A DNA stretch of 64,000 bases, taken from the NCBI GenBank assembly GCA_019448385.1, contig JAGTXO010000001.1:2790001-2854000 (forward strand), read 5' to 3'. Shown one piece after another: positions 9,601-20,860 of this stretch (the stretch's first letter is position 1; the number at the start of each line of letters is the position of its first letter). Origin of the DNA: Diacronema lutheri. Its lineage: Eukaryota; Haptophyta; Pavlovophyceae; Pavlovales; Pavlovaceae. The notes beneath the pieces were generated by a model. The model was not told the DNA's origin, ran no database searches, and saw only the letters and a program-made list of their open reading frames with translations. Made by a program: the position numbers and the translations under genes.

Positions 9601-12185
9601 CTTCGCAGGCACAGCTCGCGTGGCTCGACGCTCGCGACCGCCTCTCTATGACCACCGGCCGCGCGCAGACGGTGCCTCTACGGGCGTCTACACCGACGAC
9701 TCCCACGGCTTCGCCGTCGGCGCCCCGCGTCTCCGCCGTCTCCTCGACGTTTGGGCGAGCGTGTGCGCCGACTTACGGCTCGTGCGCGCGGACGCGGCCA
9801 AGCTCAAAGTGGGCCTATCCACGGTCAGCCTCGGCATCGGCTTCTCCTTCCCGCTCGCCGCGGTGTACATTCCTCGTGCCAAGGTGCTTCGTGCCACCTG
9901 CTCGCTCTCTTTGATCGCTCGCGGCGAGCACATCACCTTCGCCGAGCTGCGCAAGCTCGCCGGCCTGCTCGAGCACTTCCTCAACGCGCTTGACCTCGCG
10001 CGCACGGGAATGTACGGCGTGTACGACGGCTTCGGCGCGTCGGTCTCGCCTGGCGCACGCGCACCCCTCTCCGTCGATGGGGTTCGCGCCTGCACACGAT
10101 GGCTCGAGCTTCTCAAGGACACGGTCGTCAACTCCTTCGCTGAGTCGCCCGACAGCCTACGGCCCCTGCTCCGCGTGCCGGCAGCGACCTTCTGGGCCAC
10201 GGACGCGTCCGAAACGGGCCTCGGCGGCTACTGCCACGGATCTTTCTTCATGCACGCGCTTCCGGCCAACGTTGCTCTCGCCGGCCTGCCCATGCCTGAG
10301 CTTGAGCTCGTTGCCTTCGTCGCGGGCGTGCTTTGCTTTCACTCGCTCACGCGTGACGTGCCCACGACTGCTTTCACGGACAGCACAGTCGTCGCAGCCA
10401 TTGTCTACTCCCACCGCGCACGCTCGCCGCTTCTCCGCCTCGCCCATTTGGCTCTTGTCCAGGATCCATGCTGTTTGGCCGCGGTGCCCAACTTGCGCGT
10501 CGCGTACACGACGTCGGAGGCGAACGCCTGCGCGGATGCCGCGAGCCGGCTCGACTAGCCCCGCCTCGCGGACCTCGCAGCACAAGGCGGCGCGCACCTG
10601 CGCCTACTGCCGTTCCCTCGCGCCGCGTCCCGATTGCTCGCCGCCCTCGTGCGCTTGCACAGCGGCACGCCGCGCCGCAACCCGCAGTCGCCTCTCGCCG
10701 GCGTGCGCGTCGGCGAGGCCAGCCACCCGGGGCCGGTCGACGGCACACCGCGCGACCGACGGGGCGACGCTTTCGACATTTCTCGCCTTCGCCGCGGGGT
10801 CGCGCGCCCCCCCCGGCCGCCGCGCCGCCGCTGGCCCGCGCGCCAACGTTCATATCACCCTCGGCGCCGCCGGGCGCCGTCCTCGCTGAGCTCGCCGCCG
10901 TCGCACAATCCGACGCCTGTCTCGCCGCTCGCTACGCTGACGCAGCACGCCCACTACCTCCCTAGGGTCGCGCCGGCGCAGTCAGAGGTCGGCGTTGCCT
11001 ACTTCTGGACGGGCGCCTGCGCCGCGCTCGCGGGCGCGCCCGGCGACGCGCCGCGCCTCGCCGCTGCCGCCTCGCCGGCTCCCGCCGGCGACCCGGCCAG
11101 TCGCCTCGCAGCTCTGCGCCGCGAGTCTGCGCTCCTCGCCGCGGCGGGCTCTCGCGCTCCCAGCACGGCGTCGGCCGACGGGCGCGCGTGGCAGCGCTGG
11201 CTGTCTTTCTGCGCGTCTCACGGCTGCGATACCCTCGCTCCGACCGCGGAGGTCTTCGCGCCGTTCGCGCTCCACTCCTACAGGCGCATGGCGCCACGCT
11301 CGTCCTCCAATGCAGCGCCGCGCCCCGCCTCGGCGCTCGCACTCGTCCTCGCCGTTCGGCGCGAGCTCGCCGCCCGCGGTGTCCGCGCCCCGGAGGACGT
11401 CACAACGGCACGCGTCATCCGCGGGCTCGAAAAGGAGCTCGCGGCGCGTGCGGGCGTCCAAGCACTTCAGCCCCGCCGCGCCAGCCCGACGTCTCCGCGC
11501 CTTCTCGCCGACCTGCTGGCCGCTGGCGCCGGGTCAGCTTTCCGCGGACAGCTTGTCGACTGGCGGGCCCCGCCCTTCGACGCTGCCGCGGCCTTCTGGG
11601 CACTGCTTTGGCGCTTTGTCGCGCGTGCGGACGACTGCCTTCGCCTCGACGCGCGCGCTGTGACCGTCCGCGCCGACGCGATCGTGGTCGTCCCCGGCGC
11701 GTCCAAAAACGGACCAGACCGGAACGCGATGGGGCGACTCACCGGCCATAATCCCCTTCGGGGGCTTCTCGGCGGTCGACGCCGCTTCTCTCGTCGCCGC
11801 GCTCCTCGCCACCCGCCGCCACGAACCGCACACCGGCCGCGCGGCGCTCTTCACCAACGGCGCGGGCCGCCGGCTTCGCAAAGAGTGGCTCGACGCGCTC
11901 CTGCAGCACTGCCTCGTCCGCACGCTCCCAGCGACGGAGGCGACGCACTTCTCCATGCACAGCTTCCGCGTCGGTGCCGCCACGGCCCTGTTTGCCGCCG
12001 GCGTCTCCCTCGACGTGGTGCAGCGCATGGCCCGCTGGGCCGCGTTGTCCTCTGCGGCGCTCTTCGCGCGCACGACGGCCGCGCTCTTCGCCGAGCCGGC
12101 CGACGTCCTCAGCCGCGGCAGCGCCGCCGCACCCTCTGCGGCGGCGATCGCTGCGGCGGCTGCGCTCGTCGGCCACGGCGCTTGA
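6680..12185 (+). mobile_element. Fossil DIRS-like tyrosine-recombinase retrotransposon
   Basis: A retroelement carrying, in order, a probable gag-like region (about 6700-7300), reverse transcriptase pieces (about 8700-10000), an RNase H region (about 10190-10560, with FWATDAS and CADAASR) and a phage-integrase-type tyrosine recombinase (about 11100-12185, with HSFRVGAATALF). This RT, RNase H, YR order without a DDE integrase or protease defines the DIRS order. The parts lie in different frames and the element looks broken at roughly half a dozen places, so it is probably inactive. Its base composition matches the host, suggesting long residence, but the domains are still readable, so it is not very ancient. 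Ends are uncertain; no clear terminal repeats were found by eye. A 67-bp satellite begins 38 bases past its 3' end. Confidence 0.75.
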
Positions 12186-12222
12186 CGCCACACGCTGGCT
12201 ACCGCCGCGAGTGCTCGTCTCC

Positions 12223-12960
12223 CCGGTTGGACACCGGGTCACAAACCTCCCCGAGGCGCCGGTTGCTGCCGGGTAACCATTCCCCATCGCCGGTTGGACA
12301 CCGGATGACAAACCTCCCCGAGGCGCCGGTTGCTGCCGGGTAACCATTCCCCATCGCCGGTTGGACACCGGATGACAAACCTCCCCGAGGCGCCGGTTGC
12401 TGCCGGGTAACCATTCCCCATCGCCGGTTGGACACCGGAAGACAAACCTCCCCGAGGCGCCGGTTGCTGCCGGGTAACCATTCCCCATTGCCGGTTGGAC
12501 ACCGGAAGACAAACCTCCCCGAGGCGCCGGTTGCTACCGGGTAACCATTCCCCATCGCCGGTTGGACACCGGAAGACAAACCTCCCCGAGGCGCCGGTTG
12601 CTGCCGGGTAACCATTCCCCATTGCCGGTTGGACACCGGAAGACAAAACTCCCCGAGGCGCCGGTTGCTGCCGGGTAACCATTCCCCATCGCCGGTTGGA
12701 CACCGGAAGACAAACCTCCCCGAGGCGCCGGTTGCTGCCGGGTAACCATTCCCCATCGCCGGTTGGACACCGGAAGACAAACCTCCCCGAGGCGCCGGTT
12801 GCTGCCGGGTAACCATTCCCCATCGCCGGTTGGACACCGGATGACAAACCTCCCCGAGGCGCCGGTTGCTGCCGGGTAACCATTCCCCATCGCCGGTTGG
12901 ACACCGGATGACAAACCTCCCCGAGGCGCCGGTTGGCTGCCGGGTAACCATTCCCTATCG
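12223..12960. repeat. 67-bp tandem satellite, 11 copies
   Basis: Eleven head-to-tail copies of a 67-base unit that begins ccggttggacaccgg, with starts at 12223, 12290, 12357, 12424, 12491, 12558, 12625, 12692, 12759, 12826 and 12893 and a remnant at about 12960. Copies differ at only a few sites (for example ggatgac versus ggaagac, catcg versus cattg), so the array is young or recently homogenised. Because 67 is not a multiple of three, all three minus frames run through the array without a stop; the long minus frames here are an artefact of the repeat, not genes. It directly follows the DIRS-like element and may be part of its 3' region. Confidence 0.95.
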
Positions 12961-13010
12961 CCGGTGGGAGCCCCCTGGCTCCGGGCGCCTCATGTGTGGT
13001 CCGCACGCCT

Positions 13011-13044
13011 CCCCCCCCCCCCCCCCCAAAAAAAAAAAAAAAAA
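13011..13044 (+). repeat. C17-A17 homopolymer junction
   Basis: Seventeen C followed directly by seventeen A, placed about 50 bases after the 67-bp satellite ends. An A tract of this length is striking in such GC-rich DNA and could be the trace of a reverse-transcribed poly(A) tail. Between 13045 and the next ATG at 13324 there is only unique sequence with two small palindromes. Confidence 0.8.
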
Positions 13045-13202
13045 GGGTGCAGGGCAATCTTTGGGGTATTGGGGAAAGACGCCTACGGCGCCGAGGACGC
13101 ACAAAAGCACCTCGGGGGGAGGGAGTCGTCCCCTTGGGCAGACCCCTCCCCCTGCGAGCGGCTCGGCCAACAGGCCGGCCGTCGCCCCGAGTAAAACCCC
13201 TA

Positions 13203-13246
13203 GATGCAACGTTGCATCGGCAGATAACGCCCGCGGGCAACGTTGC
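13203..13246. promoter_or_regulatory. Pair of gcaacgttgc palindromes upstream of a coiled-coil gene
   Basis: A perfect 16-base palindrome gatgcaacgttgcatc (13203-13218) is followed 18 bases later by a second core gcaacgttgc (13237-13246). The word cagataacgcc also occurs twice in this stretch (near 13221 and 13270). The cluster ends about 80 bases before the ATG at 13324, a typical place for a promoter. No factor is identified. Confidence 0.3.
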
Positions 13247-13323
13247 ATCTGCAGGCGACCAGACAAAAGCCAGATAACGCCAGCGATGGCGGACCTCGGC
13301 CGGGTGAACGGAAACGCCTGCAG

Positions 13324-16300
13324 ATGCTCGGCTTGCCGGAGCTGAAGCGCGGCTCGCAGCGGGCGTCGACCAGCGCGCACTCGCCGCGTCACGGCAGCGC
13401 TTCGCCCGCGCGCACGGTCGGCCCGCGCAGGCGGCGCAGCACCGCCGCGGCCCTCGCGGCTGCCGACGCGTTGCTCGCGCAGGAGCTCGCGGGCGCGCAG
13501 GCGGCGCAGGCGCGGCGGCAGGCGGTGGCGGCGCGGCGCGCGCAGGCGCAGTATTACGTGCAGCTCTCTGAGCGCGTGGCGTCTGTGCGCGAGTACATCG
13601 CCGGCCTCGATGACGAGCCCGCCGACGTGACGCTCGAGGAGCTCGCCGCGTCCGCCGGCCCGGCCGACGACGCGCTCGATGCCGCGCTCGCCGCGGAGGA
13701 TGGCGAGGACGAGGGCGAAGAGATGCTCTTCCCCGAGATCGGCGAGACCTCTGAGGCCTTCCGCCTCCGCGTCGCGCGTCGCCGCACCGCCGACCTCGTC
13801 GGCGCGCTCAACGCGGACGAGGACGCGCAGCTGATCGCGGAGCTAAGCCGATGGGTCAGCCGGCGCGCGCGCGACGCGGAGGAGGAGGCGCACGCGGCGG
13901 CGGTCGCGGCGCTGACCAAGCCACCTCCCATCGGCGCCGACGCCGCCTCGCGCCGCGCCTCGCTTCAGCGGCGCGACTCGGCTGCCGTCGCGAGCGCGGC
14001 GCATGACGTGTCCGGGCTGATCGACGGTCGCGAACGGTTGCTCGAGGAGGCGCTCGAATCGTTCGGGCGGCAGCTCAACACGGTAGCGGAGCAGGCGCGC
14101 GCGCGCGCGCTCGCCGCACTCGAGAAGGCCGCCGACGAGGCCGCGTCGAACGGCGCGGGCCAGCCGCACGTCGTCGCTGCACTCCTTCGCGCACAGCTGC
14201 GGCGAGCGCGGGACGGAGCAGCCAGCGAACAGTACGCCGTCGAGCTGGCCAACCGCGTGCACACCCTCGCCGAATGTGCGCGTCGCGCCGCGCCGCGCCG
14301 CGCCGCGCCGCGTGGGCGTGCGTAATGACGTCCGCGCCGCGCGAACGCACATTGACCCGGACCGACCCGGACCGCGCGCACGCGTGCGTTCCTCCGCGCT
14401 CGCGCCCCGCCCGCGCGCAGCGCACCGTCGACACGTCGAGCGGATGGCGGCGGCGGAGGCGCGCAGCGTGCAGCTCAACAGCGAAGCGGTCGAGGCGCAC
14501 GAGCAGGCGACTGCGATCCTCGACGTCGCGGAGCTCAAGGCCACCCAGGTCCGCTTTTTAATGGCAGACGTCGATGCGCACGTGGTCGCGGCAAGCGAGA
14601 CGGTCGTCTCGGCCGCCGCCGCCGCCGCCGCGCACGCGCCGCGCGGCGCACGGCCGCGCCCTGCCGTGCCGCTGCGCGACGGCGGCGAGGCGGCGGCTGT
14701 GCCGGTGGACGTGATCGAGGCGGAGGCGGACGCGGCGGCCGCCGCGCACGAGGTCGCCGTGCTGGCGCACGAGGCGTCGCAGCTCGAAAGCGCGGCGCGC
14801 GCGGCGCACGCGGCTAGTGCGGCCGTTACGGCCGGCGCTGCGGCCGTCACCACCGACGGCGCGCACGACGACGTGCGGAGCGAGCTGGGCTTGGGGACAC
14901 CGTCGCCACCACCATCACCGTCCACGTCGTCACGCGCGGGAAGTGCCGCGCGGCGCCGCGGGCACAAGCCGACCGCCGAGGAGCGCGCGCTTGCCGAGCT
15001 CGCGGGCGCGTGCGAGCCGCTGCGCGCGCTTGCCGAGGCGCTCGAAGCCACGCTCGCGCGCTCGGCGATTGTCGCGGCCGCAGAGCGCGACGCGCGCGCA
15101 CACGTTGCGCGCCTTGCGAAGGCCGACCCGCCTGTCGCCTTGGCGTCGGCTCAGCTGCGCGCCGAGATCGAGCGGCGCGACGCGCGCGCGCTCGCGACGG
15201 ACGAGCAGCTGCGCCTGCTCGAGGGCTCGATCGAGGAATATGCCGCGGCGTCCGCTCCCGTCGCCAGCACGCCAGCCGGCGGGCGCGCGCGCGCGCGCGC
15301 CGCGGCGTGCGGCGGTGCGGACGGCGACGGCGGTGGCGACGGCGGTGGCGACGGGAGCGCCGGTGGCGGCGCCGGTGGCGGCGCGGCGGGCGCTGGGCCC
15401 GGCGGCGAGGCCATCGCGCTCGGCACCACGGCGTTCGCCTCGGTACGCTCGCTGGCGGTTGAGGCGGAGGCGACGGAGCTCGCGCTCGCCGACGCGCGCG
15501 CTGCCGCGGCGGAGCACGAGCGCGCGACTGCCGCGCTCGCCGCCCTGCGTGAGCGGCTCGCGAGCGTGCGCGCGGCGGTTGACGCGTTCGACGCGCACAC
15601 CGTGGCGCGCGCGCAAATTCGGTTGGAACTGCGCGCGCACACGGACGTGCGGGCGAACGGCGCCGACGCCGACGCGGACTCGAAGGCAGGTGCTGCGGGG
15701 CGCGTGCCGCACGGTGCCGCGCGTTCCGGTGGTGAGTACGCGCAGGAGGGCGGCGGGCGTTTGGACGCGCGCGGCGCCGGCGACGACGGCGAGGAGGACG
15801 ACGACGACGGTGGCGGCGGCGGTGGCGACAGCGGCGTGGGTCGGAGCGGCGATGTGGTCTGCGGCACGGGCGGGTTGGACGAGGCGGAGGGCGCGCGTAA
15901 GCTCGCCGGCGTGGACGCAGACGCCGGCGACGCAGAGGCGCGCCTTTTGAATGCGGCCAATGCGGCCGAGCGAGCGGCCGCGGCGGAGGCGGCGGCCGCG
16001 GCGGAGGCAGCGGCTGCCACGGCGGAGGCGGCGGCCGCGGCGGAGCGGGCAGAGGCCGCGGCGCACGAGGAGTTGGCTCGACGTCGGGAGGCGGAAGCGG
16101 TCGCGGTCGCGGCTTCGCGCGAGGGGCGCGAGCTGCACCGGCCGAAGCGGAGGCCACGGCGCGGATCTGACCTGCGCTCACTCGCCGAGCCGCGCGCGCC
16201 ACTCGTCGCGCCCGCGCCGCGCGCCGACGTGCTCGCTGGCGAGCCGCTGAGCATGGAGCGCGAGGCCGCGATGCGCGCGGCGTACGGCCGCGACCGACTC

Positions 16301-17754
16301 GAGCGCCGGCTCCTTCGGGAGGAGCTGCGCGCGACGCGCGCCGAGACGCGCGAGTCGCAATTGACGGACGCGCACGCACGCACCAAGCAGATCGTTGGCA
16401 AGCAGGTCGTGACGCTCGGCGCGATCGACGCGGCGCTCCGCTCGACGATGGAGAGGATTGCCTTCTTGCAGACGCTCAAGACAGTACGCGCGCATGGCTG
16501 ATGTGACCCACGGCGCGCCACGCGGACGCAACGCGCGCGCGCACCCTCGGCCGCCCGCTGAGCGTGCCGCCGTGCCGCGCCGCGCCGCCGCGCCCTTGTT
16601 TTCGCGCCACTGCCGCGCAGCCCCTCAAGGACGAGGACGCCAAGTGGGGCGAGCACGAGCGGCGGCTGCACAACGAGTCGCTCGACCACGCGCAGGCGAA
16701 CACGCAGCTCAGCAGGCAGCTCGCAGCGCTCGAGAAGCAGAGCGGCTGGTGGCGGCAGCGTTTCGTCGATTACTTCGCGCCCGAAATTGCGCACGAGGTC
16801 GCGGCGCTGCGTGAGCTGCACGCACGCGCGCCCGACGAGGCGCGCGCCATCGACGAGGCGGGCGGTGCCGGCGGCGGGCTCGTCGGCGCCGCGCTCGCGA
16901 TGCATTCCGCGGGGTTTGTCGAGCAGCTGCTCGTGGCTGGGCTTGTCAGGACGTGGCGCGAGCTCGAACCCGGCTGGCAGCCACCGCCCACCACCGACTG
17001 GCACGCCAAAGCGCCTCCCGGCGCGCGCGGCGCGCTCAGCGTGGGCGCACCGCACGCCTCGACGCTCGCGCGCGAGGGCGCGCTTGGCCACGACGGCGGC
17101 GCGCGGGCGCACACCGTTGGAGTACCGCGGCCGTGGGACGCGCGGCGCGCGCCCGCGCCGGCCGGACGCGCACCTCGCTCCGACGGGCAGGCCGCGAGCG
17201 GGAGCGGCGCAGACGGCACCGGCCCAAAGCGCGGCGACGGCGCGTCCACAGAAGCTGCCACAGTCGCGGCTGCGACGGTCGCGGTGGCTGTCATGAGTAC
17301 GCGGGACCTGCCGCAGCCTCGCGGCGTGGGCAGGCCCGCGCGCGCGACCGGCGGCCGCCTGCTGGCGGCGGCGGCCTACGACGGCGGCGCAGGAGCGCGC
17401 GTGCCGCCGCGCTGGCCGCCGGCCGCCGCGCCGCTCGTCGACGCGGATGACGTGGATGACCCGGTGCGTGTGGAGCCGCGGCCACCGGGGCGCACGGCCG
17501 GCCGCGGCGCGGCAGTGCTCGGAAGGACGGGGCGGCGCGCCTCGCTGCCCAGCTCCTTCTCATGTCGCCCGCCGCTCGCAGCGCCCGTCATGCCGCCAGT
17601 CGGCGTGATTCGGCCAGCCGCGCCGGCGGTGGACGAGCACGATCGCTCGAGGCGAAGGCGCTCGCTCGGCGACGTGCTCGCCGCCAGCCGGTTCCCACCG
17701 CTGGCGCCACGTACGCACGCGTTCGCGTTTGCCTCGACGTCCGATGCGACCTGA
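13324..17754 (+). CDS. Large coiled-coil protein, 1,382 residues, three exons
   Basis: Exons 13324-14275, 14421-16483 and 16621-17754, joined by phase (1 then 0) with donors GTGCGC and GTACGC and CAG acceptors. The protein starts MLGLPELKRGSQRAST and contains long Ala/Glu/Arg-rich helical stretches, notably about residues 60-420 and 750-1010, with clear coiled-coil character around the last junction (LQTLKT to PLKDEDAKWGEHERRLHNES). The middle has Gly/Asp-rich linkers and the last ~250 residues are disordered Pro/Ala/Arg. A conserved-looking block WWRQRFVDYFAPEIAHEVAA precedes FVEQLLVAGLVRTWRELEPG. No catalytic domain is recognised. A structural role at the basal body, flagellum or cytoskeleton is a guess from composition only. 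It lies directly downstream of the retroelement region. Confidence 0.7.
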
Positions 17755-18019
17755 GATTTGACTCCTCAGCTTTCGCGCTTTTCATCCGGACTCCTGTCGG
17801 TGTGCATTCTAGTCCGGGACACGTTCGACGTCGCCTGTGGTCGAGGGAGAACCAGGTGCGGGAAGCGTGGCGTGCGGCGCGCCCCCGACCCGGCGTGGTG
17901 CGCAGAGCCGAGTGCGCTTGCATCGTGCGGGCAACAGGCTTGCCGAGAGTCCGAAAAGCCGAGCCCGCGCGCGCCTCCTTGCGTGCCTCCCGCCCGCGCG
18001 CCGGACGCGCGCAGCCAGC

Positions 18020-18199
18020 ATGCCGGGCAGCAAGGAGCAGCTCAACTCGCACCCCAAGGGCTACGGCAAGGGCTCGCGCGTGTGCCGCATGACCGGCCGC
18101 AAGGGTGGCATGGGTCTGATCCGCAAGTATGGCATCAACATGAAGCGCCAGGCGTTCCGTGAGTACGCCAAGGACATGGGCTGGGAGAAGTACTCGTAA
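18020..18199 (+). CDS. RPS29: 40S ribosomal protein S29 (uS14), zinc-ligand-poor form
   Basis: A 59-residue protein starting [20 protein letters not shown]. uS14 sits in the head of the small subunit near the decoding region. Diagnostic stretches are [30 protein letters not shown] and the length. Ordinary eukaryotic S29 carries four cysteines in two CxxC pairs that hold zinc; here only Cys22 remains, the second position of that pair is Thr25, and the second pair is replaced by Lys42 and Ala45 (NMKRQAF). Two extra residues lie in the loop (GRKGGMG). The frame is intact and the rest is highly conserved, so this looks like a working gene, not a pseudogene. A CAG acceptor-like site at 18012-18014 suggests an intron in the 5' untranslated region. 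Bases 17755-18019 hold nothing else recognised. Confidence 0.93.
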   Translation: MPGSKEQLNSHPKGYGKGSRVCRMTGRKGGMGLIRKYGINMKRQAFREYAKDMGWEKYS

Positions 18200-18692
18200 G
18201 CTCGGCGCAGAGCGTGCGCTCCTCGTACGTGCGCACAGGGCGAGCTGCGAGCGCTAGGACGCGCGCGCCGGGTCGGTGCGACGCTGCCAGGTGGCACGCG
18301 CTCGACTGGCACGCCCACGGTGAATGTGGCCGCCGACGGAAACCTGTGCCGCCGGACGCCTTGGTGTGGCTGGCGCACACGGCGCTCGACCGCCGTGCAC
18401 AGCTGCTTCCGCCGCGAGCACGCGCGGCTCTTGGCCGCCAGGTCGAGCTCTTCGAGGTGCACGTGACGCGCTCGCGCGGCCGCTGAGCAGTGCGCTCAGC
18501 GGCTCATGCACGGGCTTCAAGGTGCCCGTCTGCCCAGCTGAAGCCTTGGCCGTGGCCGTGCCCACACGGCCATGACCGGCGTTGAGCAGCGTCACGTCTG
18601 CGTCGACGATCCTGCACTGCCTAAGGGCCGGCGTCGGCAGTCAGCCCTTGGGCGCCTCCCACGACTGGTCAGAGTCATCACAGCCTTCTCAG

Positions 18693-20828
18693 ATGTTGGG
18701 ACGAAGCGCCGCCATCGTGCCGAGCAGCTTTTTCTCACCCGGGTACAACTTGCGACGCGCGCGGGGCCGGAGCGTGCGCGGGGAAAAGATGGACGTCGTG
18801 TGCCGGCCCGACATCCCTTGCTTCTGCCGTCCGCTGACGACGCCCGAGTTGCTCGCCGAGCACGTCCTGCTCGGCTCCGTCCAGCTCGCCAAGGCTGTCC
18901 TGCTCTCGCTTTGGCTGCACGTGCAGCAGGGCGCGCAGATCGCCATCTCGACGCAGCTGCCGCTCTCTCACACGAACAGCGGCGAGCAGTCGCCGCACCT
19001 GCTGCAGATGGGTGGCGACCGGCGGCAGCGACCACCGCCGTACGGCGGCGGCGCACGCGTCGCCGCCATCGCCGCAGCATCCGCCGCGGCCGCGGCCGCG
19101 GCGACCGCGCGCGCGCCAGCGCGCGGCGGCGCGGGCGCGCCCAGCCACCCGCCCGAAGGCGGCGCGACGCTCGCGGGCGCGGAGGCGCACGCGGGCGACG
19201 CTGTCGACGCATGCGGCACGCCCAAAGCCGGCGCCACCGCGGGCCAGCCGCAGCAGCAGCAGCAGCAGCAGCCGTCGGCGGCGGCGGGCGGCGGCGGCAT
19301 GCATCACGTTGCCGATCGCACGCCTCACTCCACGTCGCCGGCTGTGCGCGCGAGCCGCTCGGGCCTGCTGCACGACTCGGCGCGTGCGATCCGCGCGGCG
19401 GCCGCGACGCTTTCCTCCGCGCCGTCGCACCGTCGCGCGCGCTTCGTCTTGCCCGTCTACCACCGCTTTTTAACCTACGAGGCGTGGCAGTGCTGTATTT
19501 GGGGCTTGTTCTATCTCTCGCAGTCCTATTACGACTGGTCGGCGGACGGGCGGCCGGTCGTGACCGTGCTCTTCCAGCTCGTGCGCTACCTCTCCTCCTT
19601 CACGATGGCCGTCTCGGGCGAGGGCGTCTTCTTCTTCCTCGCGTGCCGGTCGGCGTCGACGTCGACCCTCCTCGCGTGCATCAGCGCGGCGGCCGTGTGG
19701 GCGTGCCTGCTCACCGCGTGCTCGGCGCTGCTCTTCCTCTGGTGGGCGGGGTGCACGCCGCTGCCGCACGGCGGGTACGAGGAGATCCTGTGGATCGCCG
19801 GCTGGTTCCCGTACTGGCTCCGCCTCGCGATTATGCCGTTCGTCTACACCCTTGCCGGTGCGCGCGGCGCGCTCGGCGCCTACGCGGCGCGCAGCCGCGC
19901 GTCCACGTGGCGTGGCGAGCACGCGCCTCATCCGCCGTTTCCGCGTGCGCCGCCTCCGCGTGCAGGCGCGTACCTGCTGCTCGCGCGGCCTGCCCTCGCG
20001 TGGGAGCGCGGTGCACTGCTGCTCGCCCTTTTTAATTTCGTCTCGTCGTCCGTATTCGTTCTGACGCGTGTGTACTTTGGCGTGCTCGTGCCGGACTTTG
20101 TGCGGCTGCAGGACGGGCTCGCGACGCCGCTCATCTGGCTCGTGTACGTGCCCTTCCTCATATGGGTGCTGCAACGCGATTCGGACTACTGGTGTCGCGC
20201 GGGGTTCATGACATGCATTGTCGAGGAGGGGCGCGAGATCTCAGAGCTCAAGTCAGCGACCAAGGAGGCGTGCGAGCGCACGCCGCTCACGCTCAGCCGC
20301 GTGCCGCCAGGCATCCTCGAGGAGGGATCGGGCCACGGCGCTGCGCTGCGCGCGCCGCTCCTGGCGGGCGCGGGCGGCGCGCCGGGCGATGCGGCCGCCG
20401 ACGCGCGCAAGGGGGCGGAGGGTGGCGCGGGCGGCAGCGGCGGCGAGGCGAGCGGCGGGCAGGCGGCGACGGACGAGCACGACGCGCGCTTCCTCATCAT
20501 CAACCCAGCGCACATCCAATGGGGCCGGACGATCGGGCGCGGCGCATCGTCGACGGTTTCGTCAGCAGTTTTGTACGGCCACCACATTGCGATTAAGGAA
20601 CTGCGCATCTCCTATTTGACGCGTGAGTTTGCGATCGGTTTCCTCGCCGAGGCCGAGTTCCTCAGCCGCTGCCGCCACCCGAACATCGTCGCGTTCATCG
20701 GGGGCTGCGTCTCGCCGCCCAAGGTCGCGCTCCTCATGGAGTTGTGCCGCACCTCTGTCCACTCACTCATTCACTGTCCGCGCACGCGCGCGCTCGTCCT
20801 TGGCCCGGCGGGCGTGCTGCACGGCGGT

Positions 20829-20860
<32 letters not shown>

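Noticed and set aside
13028-13044. Poly(A) tail of a non-LTR retroelement insertion
   Set aside because: No LINE or SINE body or target-site duplication is visible around the A17 tract; it may be a plain microsatellite.
12239-13240. Minus-strand frames encoding repeated CPTGDGEWLPGSNRRLGE-type peptides
   Set aside because: They are read-through of the 67-bp satellite; all three minus frames are equally open and cycle through the same peptides.
19858-19964. Possible intron in the kinase gene (GTGCGCGCGG to GTGCAG)
   Set aside because: Its length of 107 nt would shift the frame and turn the following hydrophobic segment into Arg/Pro-rich sequence, whereas the unspliced frame continues a sensible membrane domain.
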